DNA from: Schlegelella_A sp038231215
GTDB taxonomy: Bacteria; Pseudomonadota; Gammaproteobacteria; Burkholderiales; Burkholderiaceae_C
Assembly (NCBI GenBank): GCA_038231215.1
Contig: JBBRLS010000007.1
Coordinates: 1 to 64,000 of the forward strand
DNA: 64,000 bases
Direction: 5' to 3'
The notes under the pieces were generated by a model. The model was not told the origin of the DNA and made no database searches. It saw only the letters and a list, made by a program, of their open reading frames with translations. The first letter of the stretch is position 1. The number at the start of each line of letters is the position of its first letter. Position numbers and translations under genes: made by a program. Positions 17,561 through 25,908 of the stretch are shown in pieces.

Positions 17561-17597
17561 ATTATGCGACACTTATATGAATCAGTCAAGTGTCGCA
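17561..17597 (-). promoter_or_regulatory. promoter and palindromic operator of the merR-VIT/VWA operon
   Basis: On the minus strand TTGACT (17584-17589) and CATAAT (17561-17566) are separated by 17 bp. A perfect 10-bp inverted repeat, TGCGACACTT at 17565-17574 and AAGTGTCGCA at 17588-17597 with a 13-bp spacer, overlaps the -35 and -10 boxes. That is where a MerR protein normally binds. The predicted start point coincides with the merR ATG at 17554. Confidence 0.65.
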
Positions 17598-17654
17598 AAA
17601 ATCCGCCCATCTTCCCGCCGACTTCGGCGACCCCGATGTGCAGTTCATGGCCGT

Positions 17655-17822
17655 GCCCGGCACGCGCGGTGGTCCTCCTGAAGGATCGCGACGATCTGCG
17701 CGCGTAACTCCTGCGCTGGGCCGGCGACGCGTCGCTGTTGTCGCATCGTCGTGTCGCACGGCGACGTGATCGAGGAGCGGCCGCAGCAGGCGCTCCGTGA
17801 GCTGGCTGAGAAGCTCGAATAG
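17655..17822 (+). pseudogene. decayed 3' end of an MBL-fold metallohydrolase-like gene
   Basis: Between merR and the membrane protein at 17970 there is no intact gene. The plus strand retains a readable tail: a segment coding VLLKDRDDLRA, an in-frame TAA, LLRWAGDASLLSH, then a frame change to VSHGDVIEERPQQALRELAE and a stop at 17820-17822. The SHGDVI...AL pattern resembles the C-terminus of metallo-beta-lactamase-fold hydrolases. At least one stop and one frameshift separate the parts. Nothing identifiable remains of the 5' portion. The assignment is from memory of the family only. Confidence 0.35.
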
Positions 17823-17969
17823 CCTCGACAGCAGCGATCGCTTGCGCCGGCAGCCAGCCTCACGCCGTCGCGGGATCGCGGCCGCCAATGGCGACGCAGT
17901 TGCGGTGCGCGCCATTCGCCGCTACTGTCCGTCTGCCCGCCGCGTCGCGGGCGCCGTCGGAGCCAAAGC

Positions 17970-18740
17970 GTGTCAGCGATCCCCTTCGACAATCTCCGCT
18001 CCGGGGCGAGGCCCGCCGCGCGTTCGTGGTTCTACGTGTGGATGGGCGGCATCTTCGTGCTCATCGCCTTCACCGGCTTCATTCCGACCTATTGGGCCAG
18101 GCTCGCGACCGGCAGCTTCGGCGGTGCGCCGATCCTGCACCTGCACGGCGCGATCTTCTTCACCTGGACGCTGTTCTTCTTCCTGCAGACGCTCCTGGTT
18201 GCGACCGGGCACACCCTCGACCATCGCTCGTGGGGCCTGGGCGGCATTTCGCTGGCGACGGCGATGGTATTCACGGTCGTGCTCGCGGCGATCAACTCGA
18301 TCCGTGTCGCCGGCACGATCGGCATGGCCGACGAGGCGCGCCGCTTCGCCTACGTCTCGCTGACCGGCGCGCTGCTGTTCAGCGGCTTCGTGGGCGCCGC
18401 GATCGTCTGGGTCAAGCGAGCCGAGATCCACAAGCGGCTGATGCTGCTCGCCATGATCCCGCTCATGCACGCTGCGTTCGCGCGCCTGTTCGCGACGGCA
18501 TTCGCGCCAGCCGACGCCAAGGGTCCGCCGCCCGTGTTCGTGTCGGTGCCGCCCGGGCTGATGATGGATCTGCTGATCGTCGCCGCGATGATCTACGACT
18601 GGCGCACGCGCGGCCGGCCGCATCCGGCTTACTGGATCGGTGGCGCCCTGCTGCTCGCCGACCAGACGCTCGCCGTGCCGCTGAGCGCGACAGCGACGTG
18701 GATGGCAATCGCGACCTGGGTGCAGTCGCTGGCGAGCTGA
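17970..18740 (+). CDS. polytopic inner-membrane protein of unknown function
   Basis: A 256-residue protein with about seven hydrophobic segments (about 20-42, 56-78, 90-112, 128-148, 158-178, 190-208, 215-235). Histidines sit at membrane boundaries (HLHG near 57, GHTLDHRSWG near 79-88, HKR near 153, MHAAFAR near 166), a pattern shared with small heme-binding or DUF2306-like membrane proteins, but I cannot place it in a family. Start is a GTG at 17970 without a clear ribosome site. It stands between two unrelated genes; no operon partner is evident. Confidence 0.7.
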   Translation: MSAIPFDNLRSGARPAARSWFYVWMGGIFVLIAFTGFIPTYWARLATGSFGGAPILHLHGAIFFTWTLFFFLQTLLVATGHTLDHRSWGLGGISLATAMVFTVVLAAINSIRVAGTIGMADEARRFAYVSLTGALLFSGFVGAAIVWVKRAEIHKRLMLLAMIPLMHAAFARLFATAFAPADAKGPPPVFVSVPPGLMMDLLIVAAMIYDWRTRGRPHPAYWIGGALLLADQTLAVPLSATATWMAIATWVQSLAS

Positions 18741-18797
18741 GGCAACAGCAACTCGAGCGACTCGCCTGTCTTGCGCCTTCACTAGCATTTGCATTCC

Positions 18798-20045
18798 ATG
18801 GCCGCTCGACACGATCCACCTTCAGACGCTGCTGCTGTCGACTCCGCATTGGAGCCAAAGGATTCAATTGAGTTGAGCAAACTTCGCCTGGAGCGAACGA
18901 AGCTAGCGATCGAGACACGTCTCAAGCGGCGCGAACTGAATGCCAACCCTGAAAAAACCTGGCGAGCGGCGCTGTCAAACCCGTTAGTCCTGGCGATCGT
19001 CGGCGGCTCGCTCACGCTGCTGACCTCGATGGTCACGAACTTCCTTACCGCCAATGCCACTCGGGATGCCGACGAGCGACGTGCGAGCCAGACGCGCGAG
19101 GGCGAAGCCCGCGCGCTGCAGTCGGAGCTGATCAAGACGTTTCTGAAGACTCAGGACTCGAAGATTGCCAGGGACAACCTGACCTTCCTGATCGAGTCGG
19201 GTCTGATTCCGGATCACGAAAAGCGCATCAAGGAGTACTTGGCTAGCAACCAAAAAGCCATTCCCAAGCTCAGCGAGTCGGCCGCGCCGCAACAGGTTTA
19301 TCCGCCGTGCGCACCTGTGGATATGGGGCCCGCCGAGGACGGCAATGGCGTTATCGGCGTGTCGATTCACCTGGGGACAAATCGCGTCAATCCCAACTCG
19401 TACGGTGGATGGGAAGGCCCTCTCCAAGCTCCTGTCGCCGACGCGAAGGCCATGCAGAAGCTGGCAGCCGCGCTGGGTTACCGCACCAACCTCCACATCG
19501 ACGCGTTGGTGCGCTCGGATTGCCTGGCGTCGGCCTTGGCGCTCGCAGCATCCAGGCTCCGTAGCGGGGATTCACTGCTGCTCACGATGTCCGGCCACGG
19601 GGGGCAGATCCCAGATACCTCGGGAGTCGAGGAGGACAAGAAGCTGGAGACCTGGGTTTTGTTCGACAAGCAAGTCGACGCAAACGAGCTGTACTACATG
19701 TTCGCGAAATTCAAGGCCGGCGTGACCGTGATCGTTGTTGTGGACGCAGACCACGGCGCTGTGTATCGCCGGCCCAAAGGCGCCGGCGAACTGACAGCAA
19801 CGGTGGTCGCGCTGGTCGCTGCCAAGGAGAACCAGACGGCGTTGGACGGCGCGCAGAACGGCGCATTCACGGAGGCGTTGCTCAAGGCATGGAACAACGG
19901 CAAATTCAGCGGCGACTACGCGGGCCTCATCGCCGCCGTGCGTCGCGAGATGCCAGAGTCGCAGTCACCTCAACTCTACGTCTTCGGTGCCAACCCGCAG
20001 GCTCAAACGTTGAAGCCTTTCCGCATTTCTCAGCGAAGTCAGTAG
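18798..20045 (+). CDS. membrane-anchored caspase-like (peptidase C14 fold) protein lacking the catalytic cysteine
   Basis: A 415-residue protein. Residues 22-50 are charged and helical, followed by one transmembrane helix (about 62-84), then a charged probable coiled coil (about 88-150). The caspase/metacaspase-like domain spans about 185-400. It has the expected GVSIHLGTNRVNPN beginning, the histidine motif SGHGGQ (H267) and a WVLFD strand. Where active bacterial members have DSCHSG, this protein has DADHGA (316-321), so the nucleophile cysteine is replaced by Asp318. It is therefore predicted to be catalytically dead as a cysteine protease, or to act otherwise. Start ATG 18798; a TTG at 18789 is possible. 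It converges on the SAGC-motif protein gene at 20117. Confidence 0.75.
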   Translation: MAARHDPPSDAAAVDSALEPKDSIELSKLRLERTKLAIETRLKRRELNANPEKTWRAALSNPLVLAIVGGSLTLLTSMVTNFLTANATRDADERRASQTREGEARALQSELIKTFLKTQDSKIARDNLTFLIESGLIPDHEKRIKEYLASNQKAIPKLSESAAPQQVYPPCAPVDMGPAEDGNGVIGVSIHLGTNRVNPNSYGGWEGPLQAPVADAKAMQKLAAALGYRTNLHIDALVRSDCLASALALAASRLRSGDSLLLTMSGHGGQIPDTSGVEEDKKLETWVLFDKQVDANELYYMFAKFKAGVTVIVVVDADHGAVYRRPKGAGELTATVVALVAAKENQTALDGAQNGAFTEALLKAWNNGKFSGDYAGLIAAVRREMPESQSPQLYVFGANPQAQTLKPFRISQRSQ

Positions 20046-20116
20046 CGTTCCCCTGCACATTTTGGTTTTCCTTTGGCTCGGTTCAGGGACGCAGTCCGCT
20101 TCCGGGCGCCGCCGCG

Positions 20117-21019
20117 TCAACCCACCACGTCCTGCGCCGGCATCACGGTCGTCATGAAGCGATAGCCGTGGCTTGCCACGTAGCGCGGGTCCTGCTTGAG
20201 CGCCGCCATGAACTCCCGATGGCCCTGCTTCGTCCGGCCGACGAGGCAACCCGCGCTGGCGTTGCCGATCGCCTTCTGCGGCAGATCGAAGCCCCAGTGC
20301 TGGTTGATGCCGAAGATGCCCACGAATGCCGGATCTCCTTCGCGCTCGTAGTCTTCGTTCAGGTCGCGGAAGACCTTGATGTCGCTCGCCTGCACCAGCG
20401 CCTCGTGCCCACTGGGCTTGCTCTGGTTGTGCATGCCCACGACCCAGGCCTTGTACTGGCCGAAGGCGATGCGTGCCGCACCGTGCGGGTCGAGCTTCTC
20501 GATCTTCGTGTAGTAGGTGCCGGGCTCCGTCGTGGCCTCCCACTGTCCGGCGATTTCCGGGTTGCCGGCCTTGTTGATGCGCAGCAGCAGGCGCAGGTCG
20601 TTGAACTCGTTCGGCGCGTCGACGTTGCGTTTGCCGTCGGGGTCCATGCCCTCGACGTAGACGATGTTCAGGCAGTCGGGGTGGCGATTGACCCAGAAGC
20701 CCCGGCCCTGCATGGCGCCGACGACGCGGCCGGCCAGCGTAGTGGGGGTGCTGACCGGGAACAGGGCATTCGCCGCCGGCCCTAGCAGCGCGCGTGCCGC
20801 ATCCCGGTCCAGCGAAGGCTTGTCGGGTGTGCCGAGCTTGCGCAGCAAGGCGTGCGTCGCCCATTGCGAGACTGCACCGAACTGGCCGTCGGTCGGAGGG
20901 TCCAGCAGGCCGATGTCGGCCAGGCGCTGCTGCACTTCGCGAGCCAATACCTTGTCGGCGCCAATGGTCGCCAGCGCGACTGGCGGCGCAGTACCGCCCG
21001 CAATCTGCTCGAGTGTCAT
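20117..21019 (-). CDS. peptidoglycan-binding-like protein with SAGC active-site-type motif
   Basis: A 300-residue protein without a signal peptide. Residues about 15-75 resemble a peptidoglycan-binding domain 1 repeat (VLAREVQQRLADIGLLDPPTDGQFGAVSQWA). The C-terminal part has the order WVVGMHNQ, GINQHWGFDL, then GNASAGCLVGRTKQGHREFM, recalling the SHGC/SxGC cysteine motif of L,D-transpeptidase-like enzymes. I remember similar cyanobacterial proteins annotated only as peptidoglycan-binding. A role in cutting or cross-linking wall peptides is inference. The ATG at 21019 is preceded by AAGGAGAG. It converges with the caspase-like gene, with 71 bp between. Confidence 0.7.
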   Translation of the reverse strand: MTLEQIAGGTAPPVALATIGADKVLAREVQQRLADIGLLDPPTDGQFGAVSQWATHALLRKLGTPDKPSLDRDAARALLGPAANALFPVSTPTTLAGRVVGAMQGRGFWVNRHPDCLNIVYVEGMDPDGKRNVDAPNEFNDLRLLLRINKAGNPEIAGQWEATTEPGTYYTKIEKLDPHGAARIAFGQYKAWVVGMHNQSKPSGHEALVQASDIKVFRDLNEDYEREGDPAFVGIFGINQHWGFDLPQKAIGNASAGCLVGRTKQGHREFMAALKQDPRYVASHGYRFMTTVMPAQDVVG

Positions 21020-21082
21020 CGGATGCTCTCCTTGCTGGACGCCGCCGCATTCGGCAGTCTGAGAAATCGGCCGCCAAATCTG

Positions 21083-21157
21083 TGGTCCCGACAGTAGGAA
21101 TCGAACCTACATCTGCCCCTTAGGAGGGGGCCGTTCTATCCATTGAACTATGTCGAG
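21083..21157 (-). tRNA. tRNA-Arg (anticodon CCT)
   Basis: Read on the minus strand, all four arms fold. The acceptor is CTCGACA with TGTCGGG (one T-G wobble). The D-arm is GTTC...GAAC, the anticodon stem GCCCC/GGGGC with loop CTCCTAA, and the T-arm GTAGG-TTCGATT-CCTAC. The discriminator is A followed by encoded CCA (21083-21085). Anticodon CCT reads the AGG arginine codon, which is rare in this GC-rich genome. Confidence 0.93.
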
Positions 21158-21261
21158 GAACCCGCCACGCGACCGCTCGCGGCGAGGGCGGCAGTTTAAG
21201 ACCTGGGCTGTGGCGTTCACGCCGCGCCATACTTCGCCATCGGTCGAGCGGACGGGACACC

Positions 21262-21492
21262 ATGGAAGCAGTCGAGGGATCGCACACGCAAGGCGCAAGC
21301 GGCCGGGTCGTGCACTACCGCGCCATCTACGAAGTGGTCCGCAACGCCATCCACTTCACGGCGAGCTTCGAGGGTGGGGCGTCGCACGAGGGCGAGTTCG
21401 ACTTCGATCCTTCTAAGCTCGACGCGGCGGCGGCGGTCGATGCGTACATGCAGAACCATATCGAGAAGTCGGACTGGGACGTCGCGCCCTGA
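21262..21492 (+). CDS. small hypothetical protein
   Basis: A 76-residue acidic soluble protein with an alternating strand pattern (GRVVHYRAIYEVVRNAIHFTASFEGG) and a helical C-terminus (KLDAAAAVDAYMQNHIEKSDWD). No motif is recognised. Start ATG 21262 has GGACGGGACA upstream. It stands between the tRNA and a REP-like element downstream of tamB, with no same-strand partner. The sequence has coding-type third-position GC bias, which supports a real gene. Confidence 0.6.
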   Translation: MEAVEGSHTQGASGRVVHYRAIYEVVRNAIHFTASFEGGASHEGEFDFDPSKLDAAAAVDAYMQNHIEKSDWDVAP

Positions 21493-21501
21493 GGCGGAGA
21501 G

Positions 21502-21525
21502 ACCCTTCGCTGCGCTCAGGATGAC
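21502..21525 (+). repeat. REP-like intergenic element (single arm)
   Basis: Contains CTTCGCTGCGCTCAGGATGAC, the same core (apart from one base) as an arm of the palindrome at 27761-27828 in opposite orientation. It sits just after the small gene at 21262 and before the tamB stop. Confidence 0.6.
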
Positions 21526-21565
21526 GGCGGGCGCTCGATGACGGCAGGGCGCTCGCGCCTTGCCG

Positions 21566-24500
21566 TCACTTCCAGCGCAGGGTCCAGATCAGATCCAGCG
21601 AGTTGTCGCCGCCGGCTTGGGCGCGCACCGTCAGGCGCTGGGCGATGCGGTAGATGAGCTGCCAGCTTCCGGTGGTCGCGTTCAGGCCGCGCTCGTAGCC
21701 GACATACCAGCGCTTCGAGATCTGCTTGCCCAGGCCGACGATCGTCTCCTTGACGTCGCCCGTGCCCTGTTGCCGCACCGAGATCTCGTCGAGGCCGATG
21801 GCGCGCGTGATGCGGTCGGTCACGCCCGGCCCTTCGCCCGACAGCAGCGCCAGCGCGGCACGTTGCAGCAAGGCCGTGTCGGCGCGGCCCACGCCTTCGC
21901 TGGCGCGGCCGAGCACCAGCCAGCTCAGCTTGTCGATGTCGCTCATGTCGGGCTCGGAGAAGAGGCGGATGCGCGGATTGAGCGCGGTGCCGGCGACGAC
22001 GACGCCGACGCGCACGTCGAGGTTGGGCCGCGTCGCCTCGATGTCGAGGCGCGGGTTCTCGATCGGCCCGCTGAAGGTGAGCACGCCACGATCGATGCCG
22101 AGCTTCTGGCCATAGGCCTGATACGTGCCATCGACCGCGCGCAGCGTGCCGTCGACGGCGAGCCGCCCGCCCGGCGACGTGAGATGCAGCTCGCCGCGCA
22201 GGCCGGCGTCGAGGCCGCGGCCGCGGATGCGGAGCTTTTCGCCCATCGCCACGCGCAGGTCGAGCGCGACCTTGCGCGCGGCCGCCGGTGCGATGGGCAC
22301 GACCGTGTTCGCGGGCGATGCCGCCGACGCTGCGGCGACGGCAGGCGAGGGCACGCCGGCCGGCCGGCGGATCACCTCGACGTCGTCGCCGAGGGTCGGC
22401 GCATCCGAGCGGGTGAAGTCGATCAGCCCTTCGTCGACCTTGAAGTTGCCGTCGAGCGCCAGCGACTTCGCATCGAGCCGCAAGGCCGCGCTGCCGCTGG
22501 TGACGATGCGCCGGTCGACGCGGCCGAGCATCTCGAACTTGTCGGCGCTCAGCTTGAGGTTGGCGGTGGGCGCGTCGCCGAAGCTCGCCTCGCCTTCGAG
22601 CGACACGCTGCCGCCGCCGCCCTTGGCCGTGAAGCGCTCGATGCGTGCGCTCGTGCCCTGCAAGGCGATGGCGACGCTGCCGTCCTTCACGTTCACGCCT
22701 TGCAGGAAGTTGCGCACGCCGAGGTTCGAGCCTTCGACGCGGCCGGTGTATTCGGGCGCGCCGAAGCGGCCGCCGATGCTCGCCTCGGCATGCGCCTCGC
22801 CGGTCAGGCGCCAGCCCGCCGGAACCCAGCGGCCCCAGGTGCCGAGGTTGGCGACGCGCAGCGCGACCCTGCCGTCGATCGGCGTCGATGCATCGGGCCA
22901 CGGCGCGTCGCTGGCCGCTCGCGCCGTGACGCTGCCCGAGACGACGCCGAGCGCGTCGCCGACGAGCAGCGTCGTGAAGTCCCAGACGCCGTTCTTTGCC
23001 GCGACGCCGAAGCGAAGGTTGCTGAGGCCCAGGCTCTGCGTGCCGATTTCGTCGGTCACGGTCAGGTCGCCGCGCGCTCGCGCCAGGACCGCGTCGACGC
23101 TGACCGAAGGCGCGCTGCGAACGTCGATGCGCGCGCCGACCATCAGGTCGCCGCCCCAGCCGAAGTCGGGCTGCACGGCACGCAGCAAGGGCGCGATCGG
23201 CAAGGGGTCGATGGTGGCCGAGGCCTCGAGCCTCGCGCCGGCACCTCGCGTGTCGGTGCCCTGCCAGACGATGCGGCTCCAGCGCGCCGTCGCGCCCAGC
23301 AACTCGGCCGAACCGGGCTCGAGCGAGGCGCGCGGCGGCCCGTCGCTCCAGAACACGTTGCCGCGCAGCTCGCTGGCATGCAGCCACGTTCGCTTCGGCG
23401 CGACCAGACCCTGAGCGACGAGTTCGTGCAGCGTGCCGGTCCAGCCTGCAGCACGCGCGCTGCCGACGTCGACGAGGCCGCCTTCGAGGTTCAGCACGAG
23501 GGCGCTGCGGCCGGTGGAAGGCGAACCGGTCGTCGCCGGCACGACAGCCGATGCGGCCGATACGGTCGGCGCGGCCGACGCCCCCAGGGAGGTGGACGCA
23601 CTTGCCGACACCGATGCGCCCGTCGCGGCCGATCCTGCCGCCACACCCGACGTGCTGCGCGCCGCCACGATCGTGTCGACCCACTCGGGCGGCAGCGCAT
23701 CGGACTCGACGCGCAACTCGGCCTTGTGTGCGCGTGCGGTGCCGCTGAGCTGCGCGCGAACACGCGCGACCTCGCGGCCCGACACGTTCATGCCGTCGAG
23801 GGCGAGCGTGCCTGTCATGGCCGCGTCGGCGGCGCTGCCGAGTCGCCACTTGCCTTCGGCCTGACGAACCGCGACCTTGTCGTAGCGAAGCGCATTGGCG
23901 TGCAGCTCGCCTTCGCTCTTCAGGTCCGGCCATCGGCCTTCGATGCGCACGGTCGCGTTCAGCGTGCCGGCGATGACCGGCGCCGATGCCGCCGCGCCGG
24001 GCGCGCGGGCGAGCGGCGCCAGCCGAGCCAGTTGTGGCGCGTCGATGGCCAGTTGCCAGCTATCCTGCGCGCCGCTCGCACCGATCCGGCCCTGACCCTT
24101 GACGCGATTGCCGGCGGCCGTGATGTCGAACACCGGCTGCGCCGCGCCGTCGCTGTTCGCGAAGCTGGCATCGCCTTGCAAGGGCACGCCGGCGAGCATG
24201 CTGTCGGTGAGCGAGAGCTTGGCGTTGCCGCGCGAGGCGACGATCTGGTCGAGCCATGCGGCGCCCGTGCCGGCACGCCATGCGAGGTCGAACTCGCTCT
24301 TCAGGTTGAGCCGATTGCTGCCGCGCGCCAGCAGCGAGTCGGCGCTGCCCGGCCACCACGGCGCGGGGTCGAAACGGGTCATCGTCGCCTGGCCCGTCGT
24401 CTGCCAGGGCGCGTCGGCGGCGCTGCGATGCAGTCGCCCGACGAGCGTCGCCTTCGCGTCGCCGAGCGTGGCTTCGGCGCTGCGCACGTCGATCTCGCGC

Positions 24501-25897
24501 TCGCCGATGCGCGCTTCCGTGCGCAGCCGTGCGAGGCGCGGCGCGGCGCGCGGCAGGCGGCGGTCCGACAACTGGCCGGCCAGATCGGCAGCGAGCTCGA
24601 TGACCCACGCGCCAGCGGGCGCGGCCGAGCCGAATCCCGCGCCGGTCGCCTTGGCCTTGCCGTCGAGCGCGGTCTCGGGCGCACGCGCGTCGAGGGCCGA
24701 AGGCTCGAGCTTGTCGACGTCGATCTCGACGTTCCAACGATCGGGCGCCCAGCCTCCGTGGGCAACGACTCGGCCGCCGGGCATGCGGCTCGAACCGAGC
24801 TCGGCCGAGAGCGTGCGGATGTCGAGCACGCGCGGGTCGTCGGGTCGCGCCTGCAATTCGGCGCTGAGGATCTGCACCGGCAACAGGCCTTCGTTCCAGC
24901 GGCCGGCACGCGCATTGCGCAGCTCGACCGAGACGGCGGCCGGCCGGTCGACGCCGCTCGTGGTGGCGATGGCGTGGCCGCTCAGTGCAGTCGCGGGCGC
25001 GGCGCTCCAGAACGCCGACAGGTCGAGCGCGTTGGTCGACACGTTCATCTCGCCGAGCGGCCAGTTGGCGAAAGGATGGACCACGGCCTTCGCGTCGAGC
25101 GATTGCGCCGGATGCGCAGGCGAAGGCGTGACGCGCGCCGTCGCCACGACACTCAAGGCATCGAGCGGGCCGCTGGCGCTGGCACTTGCCTGCCACGCCG
25201 GCGTCGATTGCGGCGACGAGAGCGCGAGCCGGGCGTTCGTCTCGAAGGGCGCGTCGGCGGCGACGATCGCGCTGCCCGTGGCGTTGGCTTGCTCGTGCGT
25301 CGCCGTCAGCGCGTCGAAGCGATGCTGCGCGCCACCATCGTCGCCGAGGTGGACGCGGCCGTGCAGCGCGCGCAGCGCAGGCGCGGCATCGGCAGCGCCG
25401 AAGCGCAACTCGTCGACGCTCGCCTCGAGGATCTCGATCTCGACCGGCAGGCGCAAGGTCCGCGGCGGCGACGAAGGTTCGCTCGCCGGCGCCGCTTCGA
25501 CCTTGCGCAACAGCGTGACGCGGTCGGCGTGCAAGGTCGCGATCGTCAGGTGCAGCCAGCGGCCGTGGTTGCCGCGGCGCGCATCGAGCGAATGCCAGCG
25601 CGGCGCGTCGAGGCGCAGCACGCCGGTCGTGCCGGGCAGCGTGATCTCGATGCGCTCGGCCGAGAAGTCGCCGATCAGCGAACCTTGCGCCGCGGTGATC
25701 GTCATGCGCGGCAGGAGCGGCAGCAGCCAGCCCGTGCCGGTCGCGCTCTGCACCGCCCACCACAGCAGCGCGATCGAGAGCGCGACGAGCAGGAACAGCG
25801 TCGCCAGACTGCCGGCCGCCCATCGTCGCCAGCGACGCCGCGGGCGCGGCAGCTCGGGCGTCGGCGGCGCAGGCTCGGGTGTCGAATCGTCGGCCAT
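21566..25897 (-). CDS. tamB: translocation and assembly module protein TamB
   Basis: Large periplasm-spanning protein anchored in the inner membrane that works with TamA in outer-membrane protein insertion and in anterograde phospholipid transport. The 1443-residue length is in the usual range. There is a proline-rich cytoplasmic start, one transmembrane helix at about 27-55 (RRWAAGSLATLFLLVALS), then a very long run of amphipathic beta-strands (the lipid-channel fold). The DUF490/TamB domain forms the last 350 residues, ending DLIWTLRWK with the aromatic terminal strand. It lies 11 bp after tamA on the same strand, so the pair is one operon. Alanine/serine-rich stretches near 780-815 are low-complexity insertions. 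Confidence 0.93.
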   Translation of the reverse strand: MADDSTPEPAPPTPELPRPRRRWRRWAAGSLATLFLLVALSIALLWWAVQSATGTGWLLPLLPRMTITAAQGSLIGDFSAERIEITLPGTTGVLRLDAPRWHSLDARRGNHGRWLHLTIATLHADRVTLLRKVEAAPASEPSSPPRTLRLPVEIEILEASVDELRFGAADAAPALRALHGRVHLGDDGGAQHRFDALTATHEQANATGSAIVAADAPFETNARLALSSPQSTPAWQASASASGPLDALSVVATARVTPSPAHPAQSLDAKAVVHPFANWPLGEMNVSTNALDLSAFWSAAPATALSGHAIATTSGVDRPAAVSVELRNARAGRWNEGLLPVQILSAELQARPDDPRVLDIRTLSAELGSSRMPGGRVVAHGGWAPDRWNVEIDVDKLEPSALDARAPETALDGKAKATGAGFGSAAPAGAWVIELAADLAGQLSDRRLPRAAPRLARLRTEARIGEREIDVRSAEATLGDAKATLVGRLHRSAADAPWQTTGQATMTRFDPAPWWPGSADSLLARGSNRLNLKSEFDLAWRAGTGAAWLDQIVASRGNAKLSLTDSMLAGVPLQGDASFANSDGAAQPVFDITAAGNRVKGQGRIGASGAQDSWQLAIDAPQLARLAPLARAPGAAASAPVIAGTLNATVRIEGRWPDLKSEGELHANALRYDKVAVRQAEGKWRLGSAADAAMTGTLALDGMNVSGREVARVRAQLSGTARAHKAELRVESDALPPEWVDTIVAARSTSGVAAGSAATGASVSASASTSLGASAAPTVSAASAVVPATTGSPSTGRSALVLNLEGGLVDVGSARAAGWTGTLHELVAQGLVAPKRTWLHASELRGNVFWSDGPPRASLEPGSAELLGATARWSRIVWQGTDTRGAGARLEASATIDPLPIAPLLRAVQPDFGWGGDLMVGARIDVRSAPSVSVDAVLARARGDLTVTDEIGTQSLGLSNLRFGVAAKNGVWDFTTLLVGDALGVVSGSVTARAASDAPWPDASTPIDGRVALRVANLGTWGRWVPAGWRLTGEAHAEASIGGRFGAPEYTGRVEGSNLGVRNFLQGVNVKDGSVAIALQGTSARIERFTAKGGGGSVSLEGEASFGDAPTANLKLSADKFEMLGRVDRRIVTSGSAALRLDAKSLALDGNFKVDEGLIDFTRSDAPTLGDDVEVIRRPAGVPSPAVAAASAASPANTVVPIAPAAARKVALDLRVAMGEKLRIRGRGLDAGLRGELHLTSPGGRLAVDGTLRAVDGTYQAYGQKLGIDRGVLTFSGPIENPRLDIEATRPNLDVRVGVVVAGTALNPRIRLFSEPDMSDIDKLSWLVLGRASEGVGRADTALLQRAALALLSGEGPGVTDRITRAIGLDEISVRQQGTGDVKETIVGLGKQISKRWYVGYERGLNATTGSWQLIYRIAQRLTVRAQAGGDNSLDLIWTLRWK

Positions 25898-25908
25898 CGT
25901 TCGCTCGT

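Noticed and set aside
17572..17574. GTG at 17572 as the merR start
   Set aside because: It lies between the -35 and -10 boxes of the best promoter and would not be in the transcript.
20117..21019. Phage endolysin as part of a prophage lysis cassette
   Set aside because: No holin, spanin or structural phage genes are nearby, and the protein lacks lysozyme or amidase motifs.
21083..21157. tRNA-Arg as an integration site for a genomic island
   Set aside because: No second copy of its 3' end and no integrase were found nearby; the adjacent genes have normal composition.
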